Origin: Psettodes erumei
Lineage: Eukaryota; Chordata; Actinopteri; Pleuronectiformes; Psettodidae
NCBI GenBank assembly: GCA_016785225.1
Contig: JAFBJZ010000616.1
Coordinates: forward strand, 2,469,001-2,533,000
DNA: 64,000 nt
Reading direction: 5' to 3'
The position numbers and the translations under genes were made by a program. This document shows positions 45,101 to 57,100 of this stretch, in pieces; position 1 is the stretch's first letter; each line of letters starts with the position of its first letter. A model generated the notes under the pieces. It worked only from the letters and a program-made list of their open reading frames with translations, searched no databases and had not been told where the DNA came from.

Positions 45101-48100
45101 TACATTTGCTTTTGCTGATCCAGGGTCAGTATGCGAAGGTGGCGGTGGCGCAGTCTCACCGTGTGATCCGAGCCGGCGCTTAGCAGCATGGCTCCGTCGT
45201 CCAGGAAGGTGAGCGCCTCCGCAGCCCCTTGGTGAGCCTGGAAACACCCGACGCAGGTGGAGGTGGGCACCGACCACACCCTCACCTCTCCAGATATGGA
45301 GCCCGAGCAGAGCATGGAGGAGGAGGAGAAGGAGAGACTGCGCACTGAGCACTGGTGACCAGACAGGGACTGGGGAAGCAGACAGCAAACAGTGGTCACA
45401 TTAAAAAAAAACAATTGTGATAAACCCATTTAGTACTACAATTTTAAATATTATTTTTATAAAAAGGTAGAATTTATTGCATGAGATTTTACAGCTGCAT
45501 CTGCTAGCACCTGATAGCACCTTAACATTGTATTGAGAGGATTAATAAACTGGATCAAACATATACCATTTTGAAGATTATCTTAAAAGAATACGCCACT
45601 GATTTAACATTCCTGTCTGACCGTCTGACTTCCTTATCCAAATCCTTACCCAAAGACCTGTAAACAGACTATGAGAGTGTCAATCCTATGATCTTGCTTT
45701 TTATTATTATTATCTTTGGTTACAGTTACAAAATTAAAGCTTTCAATTGGAAAAAGAGAGCACAGAGCTGAAATTGAGCTCCTCACACGAGTAACGTGCA
45801 GCATTTCTGTGGTTTCGCCTCACATTAACTCACAGTTTGAGCTTTATCCTGAAGCCAGTTCCAAACAGTAACATTCCCGTTCCAGCATCCGGCGGCCAGC
45901 AGGTGACCCTCGGGGTCAAAGGTCACGCAGTTCAAAGGACTAAGGCTGTGCAGGGCAGCCACCTCGTGACATTTAGTGGAGGACCACACCTGATGAGCAG
46001 AAAAGCGTTCAGACAGTGTGATCACAGATCGGTAACACCCACTGTTTCCGTGACAACTGTAACTCAATAATATTAGACAGCATCTTGTGCAGTAGTAAAT
46101 TCTATTATGGATATATGAATAGCTTTATCAAAGTTGCTGCTTATATTTCTATAAATAAATGTACAACATAACAAACCATTTAAAATCAAGCATCAGAAAA
46201 ATCTAACAAATATCACAAAGCAGGTAAATGATTTAGCAGACAGAAGGAAAAGAAATTATAAACTGCAGTGTTTAATGTGACTTGTTCTTTGCTAACTTTC
46301 AGCATGAAGTCCAGAGACACAGTTGCGATGTGCTTATGGTCTGCAGTGATGTCACTCGCTGTGATCATGTTGGTGTGGCCGTCAATAAGAGCAGTCCTGC
46401 AAGGAGAGGCAGCACAAGTCACTGACCTGCTCTGTGTCTGCATTCAGTCCAACAGGGTGGCGGGATTCTCACCTGCAGCCGCTCCCGATGTCCCACACCT
46501 CTATCCGTCCGTCAAAGGAGGTCGTGGCAAGACGTCCGCCTTTCAGAAACATGCAGCTCGAGACGCCGTCGCAGCTGCTCACGAGTGACTTCACCCTCTG
46601 CTCACAGCCGGGAGACAATTTTAACTTATTTAATATCATTACATTATCAGATAGATTTTCTCGTCTGCAAGTAAATGTGAGTATAAATATAAAAAATGTG
46701 CAAACATGTGAGCAACTGGTCAGAACTGCTGCTCATTTATCCATGAATAAAAAACACCAAAGTCACCATATAAGGCCACTAAATGCGTGGCAGCAGCACA
46801 AAATAGATAATGCGCAAAGCAAAAAGACAAAGCCTGGAGTTAAAGTGTGTTTGTACCTGTCCCGTGTGTGTGTTGATGAAATGCAGCATTCCCTGTCCAG
46901 TGCCAACCACCATCAGCTCCCCGTCCGAATCCACGACCAAACAGGTCGGCTCCGAGGAGAAGGTGGACACCAGCTCACTGCCGTGAAACACACAAAACCA
47001 GACACCTTTCTATAAATGAACTGTACATCAATATCTAATCAAACACTGAGGACAAACATGAAAACCAAAAGGAGTTGATGCCTTCAGGGTATGAAGTTGG
47101 CCAAATCAGTTTTCAGCAACACAAACAATGCAAACATACTTCTTTGAACCCCAACCTGCTTACCTGCTCTCTTGAACAATCTGATCTTTGTTGTTTAGCC
47201 ACTCAACCACACGGACCCCTCCTTTTCCCACCAGGCCTCGTGCCCAAGTGTGAGCCGAGGTGTCCGGGGGCTCGTTGAAGGCCTGCTGGATAAAAAGAGG
47301 CGGCCAGGAGGCGAGGAGGGGGGCGTGACGCCGCAGGAAACTCCGGCAGTCCTCAAGATGGTCCTGGAAGCCAGCTGAGAGGGCAAGGAGAAACCTGATG
47401 TGTGAAGTGCATTTGGCAGGAATATTAAGGATAAATGGATTGATAAGCACTTACATGAGGGTGCAGACTCAGGCCTCTTATCTGCTGCAAAGGCAAAATT
47501 TCACAGGATACAATCATTAGGATTTTTACTGTTTGACTATCCTTTATCAAGGGGGGTTTTGCTGAGTCAACCTGCCCTTTTAACAAATCTAAATTCATGC
47601 AGCTGCAAACACGAGAACATGTGAGGTACGTGCAGTATCATCCTGCATACTCACCGTACAAGGTGTAGGTTTCCAAGAGGTTGTGCAGGAGGCCATGGCG
47701 AACGTTAGCATACAGGAAGTAGTGGCTGGAGAGCAGGGAAGCGAGCGCCTCCAGCTGGCCACTTTGAATCTGGCCAAAGCCCAAAAGAAGGACCAAAGAA
47801 TTAAACTCTGAAGTAACTGGTTCTTTAAAAAGGAGTGAGATGTATAAAATCTCTCCGTACAAGCGAATTCTCCTGAATTTACACAAAACTCGAATCTGAT
47901 TGCACTACAAGCTTTTACAAAACTCTAACAATTTTTAAAACTGTAAAGGCTTAATGAAGGATACATAGGACCAAAAACTATTAAAGGAAGCCGAGAGTAA
48001 AAAATGGGTTGGTATCAACTGAATCTTTGATTAAATCAAGATCTACTGACTGAAACTTTGTAGTTAAATAATAATTTTATCTTCCTATACCGTATTCCAA

Positions 48101-51100
48101 ATACTCACTGTTGGGAATGAATTCATATCTGGTGCCTGGTTGTTGTACCAGGCTTATACTTCAGTTTGTTAATTGATGCTGCAGCACTAATATTCATGTT
48201 GTGTGGTATTTAGGTAATGATTGGAGACAAAAGGCAACTGACCAGGCTGGAAGGCAGGTGCGTGACAGAGCTGGCCTCGCAGTGGAGGAAGGTGTCGGTC
48301 CCCTGGGGGTCAGCCAGGGTCCACAGATGTGCTGTGAAGAGAGACAGAACGTAGAACAGGCCACAGCGACGTCCGCTCGGCGTGTTTGAGGCAAACAACA
48401 CGAGCTTTACCTGCCAGGATGAGGTGAGCTCTGCTCCTGTCACTCTCCGCCGGGAGAAGAAAGTCCTCAAAGGCCCCCCTCACCTCCGGGTTGGTCAGAG
48501 CCAACAAGTCGTCAGCACCGTGGCAATGGGATGGACCAATCACGCTGCAGGAAGGGGACCACGTAGAATTAATCGCTGCATGGGTTGTTGACTGTCATTT
48601 TACTCAGACCTCAGTGAACTGTATAAAAACAAACTTGTCAAAATGTGCGTCGTGCATGCCTTTACATAAGCTCTAAGAGACCAGAATGTTATCCAACACA
48701 GCTCTGCCAAGGTGAAAAAGGAAAGTGACCCCCTTCTCGAAAATCTGAATGGGTTCTTCCCTGGCACACGCCCCATCCCTCCACCAGGATTAATGCAAAT
48801 CATTTCGGCTTCAAATAAACAAACAAAACAACCAACAGTCACAGGTGAAAAGAGGAGGTGAAAGGGTCATTGTTTCACAGACTCTGGAGTGGTAAATGTA
48901 TGTGATATTAAAGGAAGCCTACATTACTGCATATTACAGGGGGGTTAAAGTAAAAGAAGCAAACAAGCATCACTTCCTGTTAATAGTCAAGACATGACAA
49001 GATCTCAGATGCCATTTGCATTTCCACTTGCAACCAAAGTCAAATCCCAACCCCGGGATTCCCACCTCTGGGATTTGCTCTATTTTCCCATGGGATTCCC
49101 ACCTTTGTAAACTCTGCACTATCCTGGTGAACGTTGCCATGGGAACACGTCTACGGGGCTTCCTTGACAGGCGCAGCACTTCTTGCCAGGATAGCTTCCC
49201 GTCCCCTGAGCACAGGTCATTGCAGGTGTTCAGCACAGAGTACAGGTCTCTCTCTCTCAGGCCTGCGGATCAAGAGGAGAAAATGTCCAGGCAACCAAGT
49301 CAAGTCTATATGTCTATATACATAAATACTTTTTTTCTTGATTGTCTTATAATTGTGTGGATGTAATGCACCAAGACTCTCTATACAGATGCACTTCATC
49401 TCGACTTACCAGCAGGGATGACGGTGAGCGCTGCCAGGGCCCAGCGCAGTCCCAGCATGCCTCTGTGCTCAGAGCAAAGTCTGTCTAGTCTGTGCCGCAC
49501 CAGCTGGCCCAGAATCTGAGGCAGGTCCTGCAGACTCTCCTTCAACTGAGACACAGAGACAGAGGAGACACTAGGAAACTACACTGGTAAAAAAAAAAAA
49601 AAAATTAAAGGAACACTTTTAAATCAGAGTACAGCATCAAGTCAGTTTAACTCCTGGGATTTTGATCTGCTCAGTTAAGTAGCAGAGGGGTTTTTAATCA
49701 GTTTCACCTGATTTGGTGTGAATAAAAGAAACAACAGGTGCACTAGAGGGGCAACAATGAGATGACCCCCAAAACAGGAATAAATGTACAGGTGGAGGCA
49801 ACTGACATTTTTTCCCTCCTCATCTTATCTGACTCTTTTTCACTGGTTTTGCATTTGGCAGGGTCAATGCCACCACTGGTAGCATGAGGCTGCACAGGAA
49901 GTCACACTCCTGCCAATGCCAGAAGGTTTGCTGTGTCTCCTGTGCCTCCCAGCACGCTCTCAAAAGCATGGAGGAGATTCCAGGAGACAGGTAGTTACTC
50001 TAGGAGAGCTGGACAGGGCCTGAGAAGGGCCTTAACCCTTCAGCAGGACCCGACACTGGTGCAGTGGGTCCTGGAACATGAAGGATTTGATACCATTGAC
50101 TGGCCCCCACGCTCGCCTGACCTAAATCAAATAAAGCACCTCTGGGACATCATATTTCTGTCCATTCGACGCCACCAGGTTGTACAGTAGCTCAGTGATG
50201 CCCTGGTAAAGATCTGGGAGGAGATACCCCAGGAAACCATCCATCATCACATTAGGAGAATGCCCTGATGTTGTCAAGCATGCACACAAGCATGTGGGGG
50301 CTGTACAAACTACTCAGTAAGATTTTGAGCTGCTGCAGTGAAATTTTAACCAAACCGACCAGCCTGCCGCATCATTTTTTCACCTTCATTGAGATCTGAT
50401 GTGTTGTCAAAGTTTACCTTTAATGATGCATGAAGCTAAAGAATAAGCAGGATGTGCACATGCATGTATGTATGTAAACACAAGTATGTACTGTATATAC
50501 AGAGTAAGGCTGCTAATAATCATTTGCATTGAAGATTAAATACTTTAAGGGACCGAAAGAATGAGTGAACTGTCACATAAGACATAGAAAAGTGGCAGAT
50601 ATTAGTAACTGGGAGGCTGGAACCAGAGAAGGTCAATTTTATTTGAAAGGTGACTGAGGTGAATGATTACTTTTCAAAATGACTGCAGATCCTTTTTTCA
50701 ATTAATCAACTCATCTTATCAGCTCTAACATATATTTTTTTTATTTTTGTCTTTATGTAATTCTAATAATTCATGACTCACTCAATTTATCTCAATTGGT
50801 CATAAACCATCTGTTAAGGCTCTCTTTTGTTTAATTTGATTGTTTTATTGCTTTATCGTAACCTCTACAAAGAAGTTATGCTGTCATTGCTTTCTGTCTG
50901 CCTGTTAGCAGGGTTACCTGAATACTAATGAACAGATTTTCACAAAATGTTTACCAGAGGGGGCTCTTGGTCTACCTTAGAAACCATTTAATTTTAGGAC
51001 CGATCGCAGTTCAGTATGCAGATCCAGGAGTCATTGTAAAGGTTCTTCGACATTGTAAGGTAGGGCTTCAAAGTCCAAAGAGAAAAGTTCAGCCTTGGCA

Positions 51101-54100
51101 GAGGTCTGCTCTTTGTCTCAGTGCTTTCTAGTTAGTGATTTATATATATTTATATCCTTTTATTGTTGTGTGGACAAACTATAGTTGTGAGGACATTCTG
51201 GCTTGTCCTCACACCTTGAGAGTTAAGACTCGTCAAAGTTTCTGGAAAAAGTCAAATCTGACCTTATCAAAGGAGGCAAAGTTCCTCAGGTCTTCACAGG
51301 CCAGGTGCAGGTAGAGAGGACTCACTGCTCCTTTCTTCATTATCAGCGTCTGGAGCTGGACAGACAACAGCATAGTTTTAGGAAAGAATAGAATAAAAAA
51401 ACATGAAAAAATTTATAAAGGAAACCTTGTGCATAAGGAGGAGAACCTGGTTGTTGAATGCAGAGTCACTGAGCTTCTTGCCGAAGGTGTCCAGCCCCTT
51501 CTGGACTATCTCCTTGCGGTCGGAGACGGTAAGCTGGCCCAGGGCGAACAGGACGGTGCTTCTTTTCTTGGCCAGGGTTTGTAACAGAGGCGCTTTGTAT
51601 GTGACGCTCAGGACCAAACACACACCCTGACAGGAAGGAGGGGACGTGTGTTACACTGCAGATGAAGATTCAACCATGACCAATGCACTGCTAACACAAA
51701 TCAAAATCAGTTTCTGTCCTCGAAAAAAGAAGAGATTCTGCTTCTGTTCCATGTTGTATTGAATTAAAAATAAATAGATTTTTTTTCTCTTGTCCTTTCT
51801 CTTATGAATAAAAGCATGTTGTGATGGGTTGTTTTCTGACTAAATAAATCTGATGCTTTTTTTTTGACAGACCTGTGGAAGCTGCTGTGGTATCCAGTCA
51901 GAGCTGAGCTGACCTCCGCCATCTTGGACAGCATCCGCCCCATCAACTACCAGCACCAGAGGTTTGTTCTGCTTCACATCACTCAGCGTGGAGTGCAGTT
52001 CTGACAGCAAATCTCTGAGGTAAGAAACAATAAGCTGTGGTTAATGCACAGACAATACTGTGTAGGTCTTAACTCTCTGGAAGACAATGCAAAACCTATT
52101 CACTTGTAAGAGCAGAGAAGAGGGGAGTCCTTCTCATCATCTCTCATTTTCCTGAGGCACTGAATGAGGCAGCGAAGAAGGTTCTCCACAGAGCGTGCCG
52201 ATTGGCTGGCAGCTGTAGAGTAGGAGATGACATCACAGACCAGGCTTCTCTTGGACTTGACTCCAGTCCTAAGGGCGTCTGCCAAGGCAGCCTGTGCGGA
52301 GAGACGTTCAATATGAGGAGTGCCACCACCATGGTGGTCTGCAGCATCTTAGTGACATTTCTCTTTACTCCACGTTTGATTCATGTCGTTCTTTCAAAAA
52401 TAACAACCGATCAAACGTTTCACTGTCATCTCTCATGCTGAGCTCGTCCCAACAATGCCACAGAAGTTTAAACAAATGTGTGGCACTTGTAAGTCACTTC
52501 GCTTTCACCTCCTGTCCAGTTCAGCCCTGACCAGCTGGGTGGGGTTTGCAGCCTGCTGCCTGGTTCTCATCTTCTAAAGCAGTACTGATGCTGTCTGAAG
52601 GTCATTATCTTGCTGTAGGATGAACTAACAAATAAAACTAAAAAAGGCTTGGTTTACTTGAACTTTACATACGCTACATCTACTTCTCTGGAAACCCATG
52701 TTACACTTGTAAAGCTAGACACAAAGGCTGAGAACACAGGAAAAACCAAGCGCTCACACAGGATGAGAGCAACGATGACAACAAAGTCCTAAGAGTTATA
52801 GAGGTCATGTCTTGTTGCCGGTGCCTTGGAAACGCAGACGTTACACTCCAGTATAAGAGACCACTTTGTATTTTTCACACAGCACAAATTATCTGACTAT
52901 CATTCGTCCTTCATCTTGTCATCAGGAAAATGGTGCAGTCTTGTTCAGCAATCACATAACGAGAGCTGAAAGTGTCATTTGATTCATCATTGATTCATTA
53001 CTCTTTTTTTTTTACAATTTGTTGACATTTTATACAGCAAATGATGACTCTGAAACTACAGAAAATAATCAGCAGAAAAATAGTAGTAAACACTGAGATC
53101 ATATATATAGTATACATAGTATACATTAAGAGTTTCTTAAAAAGAATATCTTGGACTGTGAGTGGTGATAATCAGACACGTTCATATCTCCCCTACATTT
53201 GGACGGTGTGAAGACCAAGCAAATGTTCCTGTTGTGTTTCTTTTACTTTGTCCATCCATCTGTGTGGATCCTACACATGGAATTAACAGGATCAGATTCC
53301 TGATGAGTGGCTGACGCTCTTTATGAAATTTACCATGAAGACGGTTTTGCCCTCTCCAGGTCCTCCCTCCACGACCACCATGCCTCCTTTGGTCTGGACC
53401 TGCTCCACCACTTCCACAGCTCCGGACAGCAGCTTTGCCCTGCCAAAGAACTGCCTCTGCAGCGCCCCCTGGTGCACCTCCTGCTCCATCACGTCTGATG
53501 CTGCCTCGGGCCTGTCGTGCTCCTGCCAGGTAGAGAATGAGGTGATCTACTGCATCGTAACTATGTTTGAAATTATACCAGTATATCATTTCAGACCCAG
53601 TTATTATTTAAAACAGTGAGGATCAGGCAGAAAGTATCCTTCCACCAAGGGTAAAGTTACACCCTAAATTAGGATTTTTGTCATTTCACTGTCTCACAGA
53701 AAGGTTAGTTTGGTTAATGAAGAGATTTGGAAACCAAATAACTGACTAACTTCCACAAAATGCTTCACAACTGCCATCCACAGGTCCTCCAGCACAGCCT
53801 TGCCAAACTCCTCCAGGTTTTTCAAATATGGTTTCCCTCCACAACACCTCCCCACTCACACAGGTAGCTGGGGAAGACAGACAGACAGGCTCAGCCATTT
53901 ACTGTTGTTGAGTATCTAAATGGTTTTTTTTTAAGTTCCAGAATGCTGCTGTTTAGTATATTTCAAATTTTAAAGTATATGACTTCACAAGGCCATATCA
54001 ACTTTGCAAAAATAAGATTAGCTCTAATGCAAACATTGTGAATAGCATTTTAATACCACAGTTGCATCGTCATTTTGGCTGACATGACTCACTTTTCAGT

Positions 54101-57100
54101 GACTTTAATGTCACTGACCCAGATTCTTCTTTTCAAAGAGGCCATTTTAGACTCCGCCTCCTTCGATTCTGCCACAAAGTCTGACCTCCAAGCCACCGGA
54201 ACTGATCTGACAAACAGCAAAAAAAATGAAATTCAAACAAGAAATGCTTCAAAATGAAAGTTCAGTGGATTTACACATTAGTTTAATGTTCACAGACTCA
54301 TTCCCTCAAACGTTGACGGTATAAAAGGAGGACTTAGTGGAAACAGCATACTTGGTGATATTTGGATCTCTGAAGTAGCAGAACATTCGCTGGTGTGCCG
54401 TGTCAGGGAAAAGAGCCTGAAACTGCCGGAACTCCATCTCTGTGATGGACAGACCTTCCGGGGCGGACGCCAACTGCACACGCAAGAAAAAACAAAATTA
54501 CTCCCCCCCACAACAATAAATTCCTGTGAGTCACAGGTAAAAGTCAGTAAAAAAAAAGATTATTTAATGTACCTTGATGTACCTTGAATATGCAGTTTTT
54601 TCTTTCCTAATCCTAATTCCTAAATCTAGTCTTTACATATATTTAGATACTACATCCAAAACTATGAAAGATAATAATAACAAGCAGTAGCAATAATATT
54701 TTCACCAGAGTCTAGAATTATTGACCAAATGAAATGTGAAATAAACATCAAATATAGGTAACAAAATTAGGAACAACTGGATGTACTGGATTAACCAATT
54801 AAAGTCAGAGGTCTGGAAAATGGATTTTTGAGCTGGTTGCTAAAATCACATAAAAAACCCCATTTTGACCACCACTGCCTAGAACAGACTCGAGGAAATA
54901 CTGAGGACCTTTCTAAATGAAATATCATCTTTAACGCCTGCAGAAACCTACACGGTGTGTTTTGACACTTTAAGACCTGCAGATACCCTGATTTTTTTAG
55001 TGAGTTAAATTTAGCATATTTCATTTTATTTAAGCATGTGAGAAAAGCTGTTTCATGGCCAATGTAATGCGAAGCATGCAGAGTTGTATTTGAATTTTCC
55101 CCTTATATTTTTTTCTAAAGAAATCAAGTGAGGCAATATTAATCTTTGCATCATTACAAAAAAAACAAATAAAACCTTAATGCAGCATTTGCATAGAGAC
55201 AGTGTTTACACAGCACTACTTCTTAATTCCTACAGGATTTTATTTCCGAATGTCAGGTCTTACCCAGCTGTACTGCGGCAGGTCAAGGAGGACAGGTTTG
55301 GGGGGCACCAGGCCGTACCTCTCCCCCAGGATTCCCACCATCATCTGGCTGCGACACACCTCCGACAGGCACAGCTCGGTGGCTCGGCCCGACTCCTCCT
55401 CCGTCACGCCCCAGCGCAGCTCCACTTCCTGCAGGTGGAGGCGGTGCGGAGCCGCGCGACGCCGGAGCTCCGGGAAGACGCTCCGCACCAAGATGTCGCG
55501 CTCGGCGTGCATGTCTCTGAACGTGGAGGAGACAAAGACGCGCACGCCCCGCCACCTGAGAGCAGAGGAAGGAGTTAGTGTTAGAGTAGTGAGGAAAAAG
55601 ACAGCTGCCCCCCCACACACACATACTAAAAGTATCTTGAAAAGTGAGAAAGTGAGATTTATGCGCTTCTTTTTCTAAGTAACGTGGATGAAAACAAACC
55701 CACGTGGTCCTGAGGAAGCAGATTATCTGAGTTTGAGTGTTAAAATCTGAGACAATGAATAAATAATACCTATAATTTGACTTTGCTTGCTTACTATCAT
55801 AGGTTTTATTATAGTTAAAAAACTTTCAATTTGAAGACAAGCCTTCAGTAGCTTTAAGTGAAAATGACCTTAATTTGGGGCTGGGCGGTATTGGGAGGAC
55901 ATTGTTTGTGGCCTGCGGGTCTTTAGCTCCCTCCGGTGGTGCGATGTTGTACAGTTTGTCCAAATGCTCCACGTGGTCCAGCAGCCTGGAAGATCCTCGC
56001 TCTGCCACAAACCTGATCACGCAATCACAGAAATAGTTCAACACTCTGGGAAACTCTGCAGCAAACAGATTAGCTAAGCCTGCATTAAGAAATCGGAGGA
56101 AAATAGTCAAACGTCATGAGAGTGGTATTCAGCTTCTAATCTAACTAAACAACAAACAAAACCAATTCTACAGTTATCAATATAACGCAATCAGAGGGCT
56201 TTGTGATATTACTTCTTTTTTTACTTTCTTTCTATAAATCAGCTTTTGAGATGAAAATGAGCAACCAGACATTTTACCTCAGGAGCTGCTCGCTGAAGCC
56301 TTCCAGCTTCACATGGTTCCTGTCCAGGGTTCTTTCTGAGGCTCCATTACTCAACACAACATCAGATGCATTCAAAATTAGTGAGTAACAGGACAGGAAA
56401 CTCCCAAACTGGGCAACTGTAGCGATACATATTTCTGCATTGAAAAGAACAAAAGAATCTTTCTGGTACACGATGCAGAATAGGACGTGAAGCAGAAAAA
56501 CAGTGCGTTTACCCCTCTGAAAAGACTTGCACCAGGAGGGCTTTGCTGTTTATATCCCGCCTGTAGCTGCTGATGGCGTACTCGAGTTCAGTGCTGATCC
56601 ACCGGTTGGCCAGCACGATGATGTTGTCTATCTGAGATACGAAAGTGTGTGAGCACTGCGATCACAAAGAAGCAACCTGTACTGTCATCTGAATCATAGC
56701 TGCTGTTTGTGCATTGGCCCTTTGAAGTGTGTATGTGTGTGTGTGTGTGTGTGTGGGGGGTGTTAATTGCTGTCTGTGGTGCAAACATTACCATAAACTA
56801 ACCTTGTTATTCTTGGTAAATACTTTGGAAAAGTAATTCTTGTTGTCGTCACTGTATGGCCTCTTGTTAGCTCCCTGTGAAAGACAAGCATTCATTAACA
56901 AAGGTAAAGTTCAGCAAACAGAAAGTTCCTCCAAAACACACTGCTCCCCTTTTATTCTGTGTCCATCCTTATTGCACTAGCATTGTATATTTTACCTTTT
57001 TTTTAAGTAAAGTATTTTTAAAGTTCCTTTCTTAGATGACAGAGGACATCTGTCTAGTCGCTCTAACTTGCAGCTAAAATGAAAAAAAAAGATGAATACT

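Larger units (their letters stand above)
38077..46977 (-). other. tep1: WD40 propeller region of tep1
   Basis: Twenty-two exons encode successive WD40 blades. Clear strand-d ends include IEVWDIG, VTVWNW, VRVWSV, LQLWSGG, MRVWKR, LMVWDV, LRLWDL, LHVWNW, VQLWKP, LELWQR and VKLWDR. At least fifteen blades are recognisable, enough for two propellers. All exon joins preserve frame once the acceptors TCTTAG|GTCAG (43604) and TTTGAAG|ACAAG (42040) are used. Confidence 0.88.

Noticed and set aside
46434..47015. 193-codon plus-strand open frame
   Set aside because: It runs antisense across two real tep1 exons (46473-46597 and 46857-46977) and their intron, and the peptide resembles nothing. A shadow.
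52960..53070. Possible further copy of the GATTAATC-type teleost repeat
   Set aside because: Only scattered words match (CATCATTGATTCATT, GAAAATAATCAGCAGAAAAAT). Not enough for a call.
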